A stretch of DNA of 64,000 nucleotides from Nostoc sp. CHAB 5824 (GCF_020829665.1 NZ_JAIVFT010000019.1:62001-126000), one strand, 5' to 3'. Counted from the first letter of the stretch, positions 9,079-18,157 are shown. Numbers and translations: made by a program. The notes: a model not told the origin generated them from the sequence alone.

Positions 9079-9772
9079 ATTCAATTTTAGACAGGACTAA
9101 CTGCGTGATGTGATCTATTAATACTGTCCAAATAGCGCATAGGAGACGGGGCATTAGTTCATTTTTCTATTTGGCCAATGCCGCCAGTTGCTTTAACTCT
9201 CTTAAACAGAGCAAGGCACTGGCTGCCCAATGCTTTGTCTAAACTCTTTGTTTTTCATCGAATTAAGAGAACAGAGAACAGTATTTTTTCAATTTAAAGT
9301 TTATAAAACTGTTACAAAATTTAAATAAATTTTCAAACCATTTGTAATAGAACTCACTGGAGCAAGAATCTCAACAAATGTATCATTCGAAGCAAAATTC
9401 TTAAGAAATTAAGTATTTTTTTTGTTATTTTATCTTTTCCGGTATCTTCTTTTATTATCACAATTATTGAGTAAAAAACAAATTCCTATTTTTTTGATTT
9501 AGTTTCTTGAAGAATTCAGAAGTCAGAATTCATTAGTGAGGGATTCACAACTGTCATTAATTGAAAATTTAATGGGAAGAAAACAAACCCAATGGATTTC
9601 TGTTAATATACAGCGGATCTCAAGTTTATGAGGTACACAAGCTAAGTCTGTTACCCAGCTATAAAGCCTGTTTTGCTCCTGAATTCTGAATTCTGAATTC
9701 TGCTGTAAATGACTCAAGGATTGTCCAACATCGCTATCACTCGTTTGTAGCTGAACAAGGAGTTTTCCAAAA
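9079..9772. other. Gene-free, AT-rich intergenic region upstream of aqpZ
   Basis: This roughly 690-bp stretch has no convincing gene. It contains long A/T runs around 9290-9520 and small EcoRI-like direct repeats. The clearest is three overlapping GAATTCT units near 9678-9702, with related GAATTCAGAAGTCAGAATTC near 9513-9532. The only longer frame (about 9523-9717, minus strand) overlaps these repeats and has no family features. It probably carries the raf1 terminator and the aqpZ promoter. Confidence 0.6.
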
Positions 9773-10546
9773 ATGTCTCTAACTAAACGTTGCTTGGCCG
9801 AATTTATTGGTACATTCTGGCTTGTTTTAGGTGGTTGTGGTAGTGCTGTTTTAGCCGCAGCCTACACGGCAGATGCGGCAAAAATCAGCGAAAATACTTC
9901 TTTTCCACTGGGTATTGGATTAGTCGGTGTATCTTTGGCGTTCGGGCTTACCGTTCTTACAGGGGCCTATGCTCTTGGTCATATTTCTGGTGGTCATTTC
10001 AATCCAGCTGTTTCCTTTGGACTGTGGGCAGGTAAGCGTTTTCCGGGGTCTGACTTACTACCTTACATCGCCTCTCAAGTAATCGGTGCAGTTGTTAGTG
10101 CGGGCATTATCTACCTGATTGCGAGCGGCAAAACTGGATTTATCTTAACTGGCTCTAACCCATTGGCCACTAATGGCTACGGGACTCACTCTCCAGGTGG
10201 TTATACGCTATTTGCTTGCCTCATTACTGAAGTTGTGATGACTTTCATGTTTCTATTGATTATTTTGGGTGTAACTGATAGCCGTGCTCCTAAAGGATTT
10301 GCACCACTGGCAATTGGTTTTGGACTTACCTTGATTCACCTGATTAGCATTCCTGTAACTAATACCTCGGTTAATCCTGCCCGTAGTACTGGAGTTGCTC
10401 TATTTGCAGGTGTAGAACTCTTTTCGCAAGTCTGGCTGTTCTGGATAGCTCCGATTTTGGGGGCTATTTTAGCAGGATGGTTGTATGTAGCTGTCTTTAG
10501 TGAATCAACTGTGAGCGAACGACAAAACATCGAAGAGCTAGTCTAA
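9773..10546 (+). CDS. aqpZ: Aquaporin Z-type water channel
   Basis: This 257-residue major intrinsic protein forms a tetrameric water pore in the cytoplasmic membrane. Both half-helix motifs are present: SGGHFNPAVSFGLWAG (N77-P78-A79) and TNTSVNPARSTGVALF near residue 200. The Arg after the second NPA is the selectivity-filter Arg. His in GHISGGH and the small residues around the pore favour a water-selective AqpZ over a glycerol facilitator. Six hydrophobic helices can be counted. The start at ATG 9773 follows AAGGAG at about 9758, a good Shine-Dalgarno. Confidence 0.95.
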   Translation: MSLTKRCLAEFIGTFWLVLGGCGSAVLAAAYTADAAKISENTSFPLGIGLVGVSLAFGLTVLTGAYALGHISGGHFNPAVSFGLWAGKRFPGSDLLPYIASQVIGAVVSAGIIYLIASGKTGFILTGSNPLATNGYGTHSPGGYTLFACLITEVVMTFMFLLIILGVTDSRAPKGFAPLAIGFGLTLIHLISIPVTNTSVNPARSTGVALFAGVELFSQVWLFWIAPILGAILAGWLYVAVFSESTVSERQNIEELV

Positions 10547-10629
10547 AAGTCATTTTCAACTGTACGAGTGTTTTGATAGCAGTTCATCAAAAGGAGCAAT
10601 AGTTGGAGCTGCTTTGTGCTTATAATCAA

Positions 10630-10766
10630 TAGACTTCTTGCAGAAGTAGGGTAAGGGGTAAGGGGTAAGGGGTAAGGGGTAAGGGGTAAGCGGCTATAAG
10701 AAACCCTTTCCCTTTAACCTTTACCCTTTCCCCCAAGAGTGCAAAACTATTTTTGCAAGAGGTCTA
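10630..10766. mobile_element. MITE-like element with TAGACyTCTTGCA terminal inverted repeats, copy 1
   Basis: The 137-bp element starts TAGACTTCTTGCAGAAGT and ends TTTTTGCAAGAGGTCTA, so the outer 13 bp form an inverted repeat with one mismatch. The interior carries six copies of the heptamer GGGTAAG (10649-10690), then the complementary tract CCCTTTCCC, so the whole could fold as one long hairpin. It encodes no protein. A copy in opposite orientation lies at 13764-13860, and a distant relative forms the outer ends of 36507-37080. Confidence 0.8.
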
Positions 10767-10784
10767 ATGCTCTTAGATGAAGTT

Positions 10785-10813
10785 GCGTAGGCACAGCCCG
10801 CCGTAGGCATCGC
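10785..10813. repeat. 29-bp dispersed palindromic repeat, copy 2
   Basis: It reads GCGTAGGCACAGCCCGCCGT and ends AGGCATCGC, the reverse-complement orientation of the copy at 4404-4432. It sits 18 bp outside the MITE copy at 10630-10766. Confidence 0.75.
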
Positions 10814-11305
10814 ATAAAATTTCTTAACAATCCTCCGACTAAAAGAACAAATGAGCCAAGCGAAATTTGTTTTGTCGGGGGATTATTGTGTTGTTCTAAG
10901 TTCCGATTGTCAAATAATAATTGAGTAGTGGAAATTGTTCGTAGTTTAGGCTTTAGCATTAAAGTCTAAACTAAATCGAGCGGCGTAAATTAAAGGTTCA
11001 TAGTGAGCGGCTACCTTACGGGAACGCTTCTCTACGAGAGGCTACGCCAACGCGAACATTTGAGGACTAAAGCCCTATCTACAAAATGCAACGCGAACAC
11101 TACAAAATAATTTCAATATTTTTGCATTATTTAACTTACCTTGATTTCTTCTCGCATACTTCCTTACGAACCTATTAAATAAAACTAGATAGACTACTAT
11201 CAGCAATCTAGTTATTTTGGATTAAGAATCACCGAAGATTATTGATATCTGCGGTTTGGAAATTACATTCAACATATAACATATATTCAATATATAAAAT
11301 TTGGT
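10814..11305. other. Gene-free region upstream of the helicase, with a second palindromic repeat
   Basis: No gene is supported here. A dispersed repeat of a different family lies at about 11026-11057 (GCTTCTCTACGAGAGGCTAC followed by GCCAACGCGAAC). A related element appears at 31101-31145. The 150 bp before the helicase start are AT-rich, with CATATAACATATATTC just upstream, and are likely promoter DNA. Confidence 0.5.
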
Positions 11306-13741
11306 ATGTCAGACTCTAAATTTACTGCTCCTCTTGCTCAAGAATTACTCCACTCAGAATTGTCTGAACGATCGCCCGTGTCATCCCTACGGGCAGAAGC
11401 CATAGCACGCATCCGCAACAGTCTACGTCCTGGACAACAGCAAATGGCTGACTGGCAATCTGGCCCTTTGGCTATTTCTGCCGTTCCTGGTGCAGGCAAA
11501 TCTACTGGTATGGCGGCGGCAGCGGCGATCGCGATCGCACGTCAGTATGAACGTTCATCCTCGCGCCGTCAATTGGTAGTTGTCACCTTTACTCGCTCAG
11601 CTGCTGCCAATATTAAAGCGAAGATCCGCAAATTCTTACGAGATGATTTATCTCTACCTCAGACAGGCTTTTTTGTCTATACCCTACATGGTCTAGCGTT
11701 GAACATTGCCAGTCGCCATCCTGATTTGTCGAATTTGCAACTAGAAAATGTCACATTAATTACACCAACCCAAAGTCACCGCTTTATCCGAACATCTGTA
11801 GAACAATGGATTGCGAATAATCCAGGAATATATTTGCGGTTATTAGAAGGTCATCAATTTGACGGAGAAGAAACAGAAAGGTTGCGTCGCCAATCGGTGC
11901 TGCGAACAGAAGTATTACCGGAATTGGCTAACACAGTAATTCATGAAGCAAAAAGTTCCGGGATATCGCCAGAATTATTGCGGAAGTGGAGTAAACAAAC
12001 CACAGACGAATATGCAATTTTGAGCGTAGCGGCGGGATTATATGAGCAATATCAAAACTTAATGCGATCGCGTGATTTCATTGACTACGACGATATGATT
12101 TTAGCCGCACTCCGCGTTTTAGAAAACGACAGTGCCCGTCGCATCGAGCAAAACCAAGTTTTTGCAGTCTTTGAAGACGAAGCCCAAGATTCTAGCCCAT
12201 TACAGACGCAGTTGTTAGAAATTTTGGCAAGTGATGGAGATAAGCGAAATAACTCCTCACTCCCCAGTACAGATGCGATTAATCGCGTCTCTCCCCACTC
12301 CCCACTCAACTTGGTACGAGTTGGTGACCCCAACCAGGCGATTAACTCTACTTTTACCCCAGCCGATCCGATTTATTTTCGGCAATTTTGCGAAGAGTGC
12401 GATCGCATTGAACGATTGGCAACGATGGATCAAGCTGGTCGCAGTACTAGAATTATCATTGAAGCTGCTAACTTTGCGCTCAAATGGATCAATAAACAGT
12501 CGTCAGCAACAACGAATAACGGAAAACAGGTCTCTGACAACCGACAAGTACCATTCCGCTTGCAGACAATTCGCCCTGTTGAAGCTGGTGATCCGCAAAA
12601 TAACGCCAACCCAGCACCAGTAGGACGAGGACTGGAACTTTATACTCCGCGTGACATTCATCACACCCTTGAATTGTTATCTCAAAGAGTGATCGAGTTA
12701 TTTGGCGAAGACCCAACACAAAATAGTGCAGCGATTTTAGTGCGAGAAAATCGCCAAGGACGATGGTTGGCAGAGGCTCTGACACCTGTATGCAAAGAGC
12801 ATAAAATTACACTTTACGACGTGGGAGAACGCGATCGCCGTTCCCATGTTCCGCAAGAAATTTTAGCATTACTGCAATTTTGCGATCGTCCCCACTCCCC
12901 CGATTACCTCAAAGCCGCATTAGAAGCATTAGTACAGCGCCAATTAATTCCTACCCAAGACCTCAACGCCCTTGCTAGTCTACCAGAAGAATTTTTGTAT
13001 CCTGGTCCCCTAGCAGCACCCCAGCCAGAAACAGTCCAAAAAGCTGCTCGCTTGTGTCGTAATTTACTTCGCGCCCGTTTGGAATTGCCCTTATACCAGC
13101 TAATTTCCTTTCTTGCCTTGACTTTAAATTACGACCAGGCAGAATTGGCAACTGCTGACAAACTTGCAGAACGGGTAAACCAGCAGATAGCTGGCAATAG
13201 TTCGATGGGGGGAATGCTGTCAGCTTTAAGTGAAATCGTCAGTTCCGAACGGTTTGAACCAGTGGAAACCGAAGATTCGGAAGAACGTTACACTCGTCGC
13301 GGTCAACTAACTATTATTACGATGCACAAAGCCAAAGGGCTGGATTGGGACTATGTGTTTCTTCCCTTTCTCCACGAAAACTTAATTCCCGGGAGATTTT
13401 GGGTTCCTCCCCAAAGCCAGTTCTTAGGGGATTTTACCTTATCAGAAGTAGCCCGCGCCCAAATTCGTGCTGCTCTCCACGGAGAATTTACCATACCAGA
13501 TGTCACACAAGCATGGGAACAAGCAAAGCACTTGAAAATATCTGAGGAGTACCGTTTACTCTATGTTGCGATGACGCGAGCAAAACGTCTGGTGTGGATG
13601 TCAGCAGCGCAGAAAGCCCCTTTTACTTGGAGTAAGCCGGACAATTTACAAGAACAAGCGCCTTGTCCGGTTTTTCCAGCATTAAAGCGCCAGTTTCCGG
13701 AATGTGTGGTGAATTTCGCCGCAATGACCAAACAAGCTTGA
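11306..13741 (+). CDS. UvrD/PcrA-like superfamily I ATP-dependent DNA helicase
   Basis: This 811-residue protein should unwind or strip DNA using ATP. Seen motifs are Walker A AVPGAGKST near residues 59-67, motif Ia VVTFTRSAAANIKAKI, Walker B-type FEDEAQDSSPLQ near 292, motif III VRVGDPNQAI near 340, motif V TIITMHKAKGLDWDYVFLP near 675 and motif VI LLYVAMTRAKRL near 755. It is longer and more diverged than housekeeping UvrD. Between motifs II and III, residues about 313-333 are encoded by intergenic-type repeat DNA (12270-12294 plus flanking CTCCTCACTCCCC filler) that is still in frame. The start is ATG 11306 (MSDSKFTAPLAQEL). The gene lies between two inverted MITE copies, and its stop is 22 bp before the second. 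Confidence 0.92.
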   Translation: MSDSKFTAPLAQELLHSELSERSPVSSLRAEAIARIRNSLRPGQQQMADWQSGPLAISAVPGAGKSTGMAAAAAIAIARQYERSSSRRQLVVVTFTRSAAANIKAKIRKFLRDDLSLPQTGFFVYTLHGLALNIASRHPDLSNLQLENVTLITPTQSHRFIRTSVEQWIANNPGIYLRLLEGHQFDGEETERLRRQSVLRTEVLPELANTVIHEAKSSGISPELLRKWSKQTTDEYAILSVAAGLYEQYQNLMRSRDFIDYDDMILAALRVLENDSARRIEQNQVFAVFEDEAQDSSPLQTQLLEILASDGDKRNNSSLPSTDAINRVSPHSPLNLVRVGDPNQAINSTFTPADPIYFRQFCEECDRIERLATMDQAGRSTRIIIEAANFALKWINKQSSATTNNGKQVSDNRQVPFRLQTIRPVEAGDPQNNANPAPVGRGLELYTPRDIHHTLELLSQRVIELFGEDPTQNSAAILVRENRQGRWLAEALTPVCKEHKITLYDVGERDRRSHVPQEILALLQFCDRPHSPDYLKAALEALVQRQLIPTQDLNALASLPEEFLYPGPLAAPQPETVQKAARLCRNLLRARLELPLYQLISFLALTLNYDQAELATADKLAERVNQQIAGNSSMGGMLSALSEIVSSERFEPVETEDSEERYTRRGQLTIITMHKAKGLDWDYVFLPFLHENLIPGRFWVPPQSQFLGDFTLSEVARAQIRAALHGEFTIPDVTQAWEQAKHLKISEEYRLLYVAMTRAKRLVWMSAAQKAPFTWSKPDNLQEQAPCPVFPALKRQFPECVVNFAAMTKQA

Positions 13742-13763
13742 TCAAAACTCTTAAGAAATGGAA

Positions 13764-13860
13764 TAGACCTCTTGCAAAAATAGTTTTGCACTCTTGGGGA
13801 AAGGGTAATTCTATCGCCGCTTTACCCTTTACCCCTTTCCCCACTTCTGCAAGAAGTCTA
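13764..13860. mobile_element. MITE-like element, copy 2 (inverted relative to copy 1)
   Basis: The 97-bp element begins TAGACCTCTTGCAAAAATAG and ends CACTTCTGCAAGAAGTCTA, the reverse complement of the 10630-10766 copy with a shorter interior that lacks the heptamer array. It follows the helicase stop by 22 bp and can fold into a stem, so it may also end helicase transcription. Confidence 0.8.
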
Positions 13861-13994
13861 ATGAAATCCACAGTTACTAGCAGCGATCGGATTGTGAATA
13901 TTTGTATGAAATAAGCTATCTAAAGTGAAATTTGCCGTTTGAAAATTGGTGTTATAGATTGGTACTCAAATTTTAATCAGAAATTTATTTACCA

Positions 13995-14159
13995 ATGAAA
14001 ACCCAACAATTCACAACGATACAAGAAAGTAAACCCAGCAAGACGAAAAAACAGTCTTTTTCTGGCATTAATATTGGTACTCCTAAAGTACCATTTTGCA
14101 AATGCAAGAAAATAGTACAACAGCATGAGTTACTCAGTGACTGGGAACACGCAAGTTAA
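13995..14159 (+). CDS. Possible 54-residue hypothetical protein
   Basis: An ATG at 13995 opens a 54-codon frame starting MKTQQFTTIQESKPSKTKKQ and ending TAA at 14159. The product is polar and Lys/Gln-rich with a central CKCKK motif and no membrane segment. There is no clear Shine-Dalgarno. It matches no family I recognise and may be a chance frame in an otherwise gene-free stretch (13866-14245). Confidence 0.28.
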   Translation: MKTQQFTTIQESKPSKTKKQSFSGINIGTPKVPFCKCKKIVQQHELLSDWEHAS

Positions 14160-14245
14160 TTTAGTGACATACTTTTACACCAACTTACAGTATAGTGTCG
14201 GCTTCTGTGCGACTCCCAGTATCTGGTCGAAGATTAACTGAAGAA

Positions 14246-14830
14246 CTATTGTAAATTAGGAGTGCAATGGTTTTTTCGGTTTATTGCCATGAGCCAACAA
14301 TCTGAGTATTCCCCTTCATGCATTTCATGCGCGGGCAATAGTTTTATTTTCACAAAACCACATTTTTCATAGCAACGGATAGCGCGAGGATTGTCAACAT
14401 GAGGATCTATGACAATTTTATGAGCTTGCCGCTGTTCAAAAAGATAACTGATAACTGCTGACAGCATTTTTGTACCAATTCCCTTGTTCCAATAATCGGT
14501 TTCGCCTATGAATAAGTCAATTCCGTAGACATAATCAGTTTGATCGAGATGATATAATTGTCTATCGGTTTGGGATAAGTCATTGAGCGCACAATACTGC
14601 AAATAACCAATGGGAATATTTTGATAGTAGAACAGACACGGAACAACCGGGTCATCTCCCCTGATCATAGGTTTGTACGTTTCTATAATTCTTTCTAAAT
14701 CAAAAGGATTATCTCTTCCTTCATAAAATTTCAAAACTTGTGCATCAGTTAACCATTTTGTCATCAACTTATAATCATATATTTCATCTTGCATTAGACG
14801 AATAGCAATTTCGTCTTGTTCAATTAGCAT
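14246..14830 (-). CDS. GNAT-family N-acetyltransferase, AAC(6')-like
   Basis: This 194-residue acetyl-CoA-dependent acyltransferase resembles the AAC(6') branch of the GNAT fold. The acetyl-CoA loop is seen as DYWNKGIGTKMLSAVISYLF (Q/RxxGxG/A-type KGIG). The strand beta-4 to motif B region is IVIDPHVDNPRAIRCYEKCG, typical of aminoglycoside 6'-acetyltransferases and of lysine-acylating relatives. The start at ATG 14830 gives MLIEQDEIAIRLMQDEIYD. It could modify a small amine, an aminoglycoside or a siderophore intermediate; the substrate cannot be told from sequence. It stands alone between the small frame at 13995 and chaB. Confidence 0.85.
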   Translation of the reverse strand: MLIEQDEIAIRLMQDEIYDYKLMTKWLTDAQVLKFYEGRDNPFDLERIIETYKPMIRGDDPVVPCLFYYQNIPIGYLQYCALNDLSQTDRQLYHLDQTDYVYGIDLFIGETDYWNKGIGTKMLSAVISYLFEQRQAHKIVIDPHVDNPRAIRCYEKCGFVKIKLLPAHEMHEGEYSDCWLMAINRKNHCTPNLQ

Positions 14831-14924
14831 TTCCTGTGTAGATAGATTTTTCTAGCCAATCAATGTATAAATAATTATAGTTTGTTCAAAATGTCTATCA
14901 TCTTGCAAAAATTATGAAAAAGCA

Positions 14925-14967
14925 AAAGGGAATTCCATGCCCGCTTCATAAAAATGGAATTCCCTTT
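14925..14967. terminator. Perfect 14-bp inverted repeat, probable terminator hairpin
   Basis: The arms AAAGGGAATTCCAT (14925-14938) and ATGGAATTCCCTTT (14954-14967) pair perfectly around a 15-nt loop. The hairpin lies about 50 bp beyond the chaB stop (minus strand), between chaB and the GNAT gene, where an intrinsic terminator is expected. The U-tract on the minus strand is only a short one (CTTTTGCTTTTTC). Confidence 0.55.
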
Positions 14968-15018
14968 AAATTTTGCCTTACCTCTAACACAAGATGCCTA
15001 TGCCAAGCTGAAGTTCAC

Positions 15019-15264
15019 TCAATTGCCACCAGACGTAACAGATTTATTATGTATAGCAGTGTCTTCAGGCTTTCTCTGCCATTTGCCATCGCTGCCTGGT
15101 TCGTATTCATTCTTTACACTATTCCAAGCAATTTCACGCGCACCCTCTTCATTGGAACCATTACTTTGAGCAGCGTTAAGTGCTGCTAGAAAAATCTGCT
15201 GTGCGTGTTCAGGTAGCTGTTCTCTAATTTCACCAGGCAATTCATTTATTGTTTGATCAGACAT
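15019..15264 (-). CDS. chaB: ChaB family protein
   Basis: This 81-residue small soluble protein of the ChaB family, named from the E. coli cation-transport regulator locus, matches through ELPGEIREQLPEHAQQIFLA, followed by GAREIAWNSVKNEYE. The W and the basic KxxYE segment are conserved in the family. The last 20 residues (KWQRKPEDTAIHNKSVTSGG) are an extra hydrophilic tail. The start is ATG 15264. The biochemical role of ChaB is not settled; a DNA-binding or regulatory part has been proposed. No ChaA antiporter gene is adjacent, so a transport role is not supported by context. Confidence 0.88.
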   Translation of the reverse strand: MSDQTINELPGEIREQLPEHAQQIFLAALNAAQSNGSNEEGAREIAWNSVKNEYEPGSDGKWQRKPEDTAIHNKSVTSGGN

Positions 15265-15378
15265 AAACTTACTCCGATTATCTTAACTTAAATTCATGTT
15301 AAAAAACTTGCAATAGAATTTCCTCTTTCTGGAAGTAGAGAAGTAAATAATCATACTTTTGGCTGAGTCAAGCGATTT

Positions 15379-16047
15379 TTATATCAGCGATGCAATAATA
15401 TTGATACTCATAGCTACAATGGTGGTATTGAAAAAGAAGGATAATATGCCATGTAGCAGAGTCAAGCGCCTCATATCTCGTGATGTCGTCTGCACATCTG
15501 AAACTTGACTAGTCATGCCAATTACAAATGAATAATATAAAAATTCCCAGTAGTCTGGATAGTCGTTATGAGGAAAATCTAAACCTCCGGTGATTTCTTC
15601 ACTATTATTACGACTAATATATTTGTAATAGCTGTGTGCATATTGCACTGCAAACATCGTATGCACTAGTAACCAGGAACCAACAATGGTCGTAATTGAA
15701 AGTATGACATGTAGAGTGAGTAGAATTGTTGATAACTCTTTTTTATCAGTGAGTAAAAACCCGATCGCTAAAACACTAGCACAAGCCGCAGCTATCACCA
15801 GCATGAATATAGCCAAATGTCCTTCATATTCATTTTCAGCATAACGGCGAATTTTTTCTGGGGTAGCTTTGATCATTTTCCACCAAGTTACGGCTAAGAA
15901 AAAGTCAGCACCGGAGTTCCAAGCACAGAGAATGCGAGTGGGTAAGTGCAGCCAAGGTGGAAGGATTACTGAAACTAATATAGCGAGTCCGACAGCAACG
16001 ATCAGTCTGGGCCGGGGGTCAAAGTTTTTAAATAAATTAAGATTCAC
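15379..16047 (-). CDS. DUF1345 family integral membrane protein
   Basis: The 222-residue protein has four to five transmembrane helices (about residues 14-31, 36-55, 76-98, 108-130, 200-220). The family signatures are present: WNSGADFFLAVTWW near residue 44 and QYAHSYYKYI and DYWEFLYYSFVIGMTSQVSD in the second half. DUF1345 proteins have no established function, though ion-channel-like roles have been guessed. The start at ATG 16047 is ordinary. It is followed by DUF1499 on the same strand 61 bp upstream, so the two may share a transcript. Confidence 0.85.
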   Translation of the reverse strand: MNLNLFKNFDPRPRLIVAVGLAILVSVILPPWLHLPTRILCAWNSGADFFLAVTWWKMIKATPEKIRRYAENEYEGHLAIFMLVIAAACASVLAIGFLLTDKKELSTILLTLHVILSITTIVGSWLLVHTMFAVQYAHSYYKYISRNNSEEITGGLDFPHNDYPDYWEFLYYSFVIGMTSQVSDVQTTSRDMRRLTLLHGILSFFFNTTIVAMSINIIASLI

Positions 16048-16108
16048 AAATGTTGCGATCGCAGACTTTAATTAATTCGTAATACCCTCGTCCGGCGAGT
16101 ATTACGAA

Positions 16109-16498
16109 TTATTTTAACTTGGCTCTAATTGTCTCTATTCGTTGACGATTAACACCCAAATCGCTCTGACCTAAGCGTGAGGCTGAACGCACTTGGATAA
16201 CATTAGCATTCCGGTCTAAATAGAATTCTACATCGTCCACAAATCCCAGTAAAGCACTTTTAAATTCTGCATATAAATAATCTTGGCTTTCGGTAATTAT
16301 TTTAGTTCTTGGTAAGGACTCAATAATCTTTTTGAGATTAGTAATCGCTTCTTCTGGGGTAGATGTAAAAATCAGTGGTGCAATTTGGTGAACTGCATCT
16401 GTACTCTGACTAGAAACACAGTTAGGAGAAGTAGGGCAAGATGCTAATTTACCGTTGCTAATACCTAAATTATTTGGTCGTTTGCCAGCAAAAACCAT
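16109..16498 (-). CDS. DUF1499 family protein
   Basis: The 129-residue product has the DUF1499 landmarks CPTSPNCVSSQ near residue 21 and SLLGFVDDVEF-like ALLGFVDDVEFYLDRNANVI, followed by VRSASRLGQSDLGVNRQRIE at the C-terminus. DUF1499 proteins are small conserved proteins of unknown role, often envelope-associated. The frame is open to a TTG at 16588, but ATG 16498 (MVFAGKRPNNLG) is the usual start and the upstream 30 codons have no family match. It is immediately upstream of the DUF1345 gene. Confidence 0.82.
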   Translation of the reverse strand: MVFAGKRPNNLGISNGKLASCPTSPNCVSSQSTDAVHQIAPLIFTSTPEEAITNLKKIIESLPRTKIITESQDYLYAEFKSALLGFVDDVEFYLDRNANVIQVRSASRLGQSDLGVNRQRIETIRAKLK

Positions 16499-16663
16499 AA
16501 TTATGTGTCCGGGTAAGTGAATAAGTATACTCTTCACACATTTGTTTGCATCATTGTAATACTTTGCCGTAATCGCATCTTCTAGCAAATGACAGATTCA
16601 CTAAAACATTGGTGATGCGTTCGCTCTATGATCCGGTAAGTATCGTCTAGGCGAAGACAGATT

Positions 16664-17812
16664 ATGACGCAAACAATTTCAATCAACGACTCTGGGCGCT
16701 TGCAACTCACACCGCTAGAAATCCCATCCCGTCTACTGTTAGGGCCTGGGCCCTCTAATGCCCATCCTACAGTTCTCCAGGCGATGAATACTTCACCAGT
16801 TGGGCATCTTGACCCAGCTTTTCTCGCACTCATGGATGAAATTCAGTCGTTGTTACGCTACGTATGGCAAACAGAAAACCCACTCACCATTGCAGTCAGC
16901 GGTACGGGAACAGCCGCAATGGAAGCAACCATCGCCAATGCTGTAGAACCCGGTGATGTGGTTTTGATTGGTGTAGCTGGTTACTTTGGTAATCGCCTTG
17001 TGGATATGGCTGGACGTTATGGCGCGGACGTGCGAACCATTACCAAACCTTGGGGACAAGTTTTCAACCTAGATGAACTTCAAACTGCCTTAGAAACTCA
17101 TCGTCCAACTATTTTAGCTCTAGTTCATGCCGAAACCTCCACCGGCGCACGTCAACCGTTAGAAGGGGTCGCTGATTTGTGTCGTGAATTTGGCACTTTG
17201 CTACTAGTGGATACGGTGACAAGTTTGGGTGGTGTCCCCTTGTTTTTGGATGCTTGGGGAGTTGACTTAGCCTATAGTTGTAGCCAAAAAGGGTTGGGTT
17301 GCCCGCCTGGTGCTTCGCCTTTTACAATGAGTCCGCGTGCCGTTGAGAAATTGCAACAGCGCCAAACAAAGGTTGCAAACTGGTATTTGGATATGTTGTT
17401 ACTGGGCAAGTATTGGGGCCCTGAACGCACCTATCACCACACAGCACCGATTAATTTATATTATGCATTGCGGGAAGCACTACGTTTGCTTGCAGAAGAG
17501 GGATTAGCAAACTCCTGGCAGCGGCATCAGAAAAACGTAGAATATCTCTGGGAAGGGTTAGAGAACTTAGGACTGAGTATGCACGTTGAGGAGAAGTATA
17601 GACTGCCAACGCTTACCACTGTCTGCATTCCAACAGGGGTAGATGGTAAAGCGATCGCCCGGCAGTTACTCAATGAGCATAATATTGAAATTGGCGGTGG
17701 TCTTGGCGAACTAGCAGGTCAAGTCTGGCGCGTCGGATTGATGGGCTTTAATAGTCGAAAGGAAAGTGTTGACCAACTTTTAGCAGCACTACGACAAGTT
17801 TTACCTAAATAG
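16664..17812 (+). CDS. Class V aminotransferase, alanine-glyoxylate/serine-glyoxylate type
   Basis: This 382-residue PLP enzyme of fold type I is expected to transfer an amino group to glyoxylate, detoxifying the product of photorespiration. Conserved features are LLLGPGPSNAHPTVLQAM at the N-terminus, the cofactor-phosphate segment SGTGTAAMEA near residue 79, VDTVTSLGGVPL with the pyridine-binding Asp, and the Schiff-base K209 in SCSQKGLGCPPG. The C-terminal GGGLGELAGQVWRVGLMG is characteristic of alanine-glyoxylate aminotransferases. A homolog was once annotated as a soluble hydrogenase subunit, so older names may mislead. The start is ATG 16664. It stands alone. Confidence 0.9.
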   Translation: MTQTISINDSGRLQLTPLEIPSRLLLGPGPSNAHPTVLQAMNTSPVGHLDPAFLALMDEIQSLLRYVWQTENPLTIAVSGTGTAAMEATIANAVEPGDVVLIGVAGYFGNRLVDMAGRYGADVRTITKPWGQVFNLDELQTALETHRPTILALVHAETSTGARQPLEGVADLCREFGTLLLVDTVTSLGGVPLFLDAWGVDLAYSCSQKGLGCPPGASPFTMSPRAVEKLQQRQTKVANWYLDMLLLGKYWGPERTYHHTAPINLYYALREALRLLAEEGLANSWQRHQKNVEYLWEGLENLGLSMHVEEKYRLPTLTTVCIPTGVDGKAIARQLLNEHNIEIGGGLGELAGQVWRVGLMGFNSRKESVDQLLAALRQVLPK

Positions 17813-17831
17813 TTTTCCGGTTAGAGTGGTG

Positions 17832-17970
17832 CCAATACAGTTCGGTTAACGTTTTAATATTTATTAAGATCCCCCCAAACCCCCGATAAATTGGGAGGCT
17901 TCTAACCCTCTTTTACCCCCTTTTTAAGGGGGTCGCCGCAGGCGGGGGGATCTTAACCAAACCGTATTGA
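17832..17970. mobile_element. MITE-like inverted-repeat element with C/G-rich core
   Basis: Outer arms CCAATACAGTTCGGTTAA (17832-17849) and TTAACCAAACCGTATTGA (17953-17970) match as inverted repeats at 15 of 18 positions. Inside, AGATCCCCCC pairs with GGGGGGATCT and CCCCCTTTTT-AAGGGGG forms a further stem. The 139-bp element encodes nothing. Its core resembles that of the element at 61692-61807, which has different ends. Confidence 0.7.
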
Positions 17971-18012
17971 GAGTGGTGCGTTAACAGTAGCTTAACGCAC
18001 CTGATAGAAAGA

Positions 18013-18041
18013 CCGTAGGCGTAGCCCACCGTAGGCATCGC
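18013..18041. repeat. 29-bp dispersed palindromic repeat, copy 3
   Basis: It reads CCGTAGGCGTAGCCCACCGT and ends AGGCATCGC, the same family and length as the copies at 4404, 10785 and 20496. Confidence 0.75.
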
Positions 18042-18157
18042 GCTAACATTATTTGAGAATTAAAGCACAGCTCATACTTCACACTTACTTGTTCTTTATT
18101 GCTTATCCCAAAGATTAAAAAAAGGGCAGGTTAATTTTTGCAGGTCGATACAATCGC

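Noticed and set aside
9523..9717. Minus-strand 64-codon frame upstream of aqpZ
   Set aside because: It overlaps GAATTCT direct repeats, has no ribosome-binding site and no family features.
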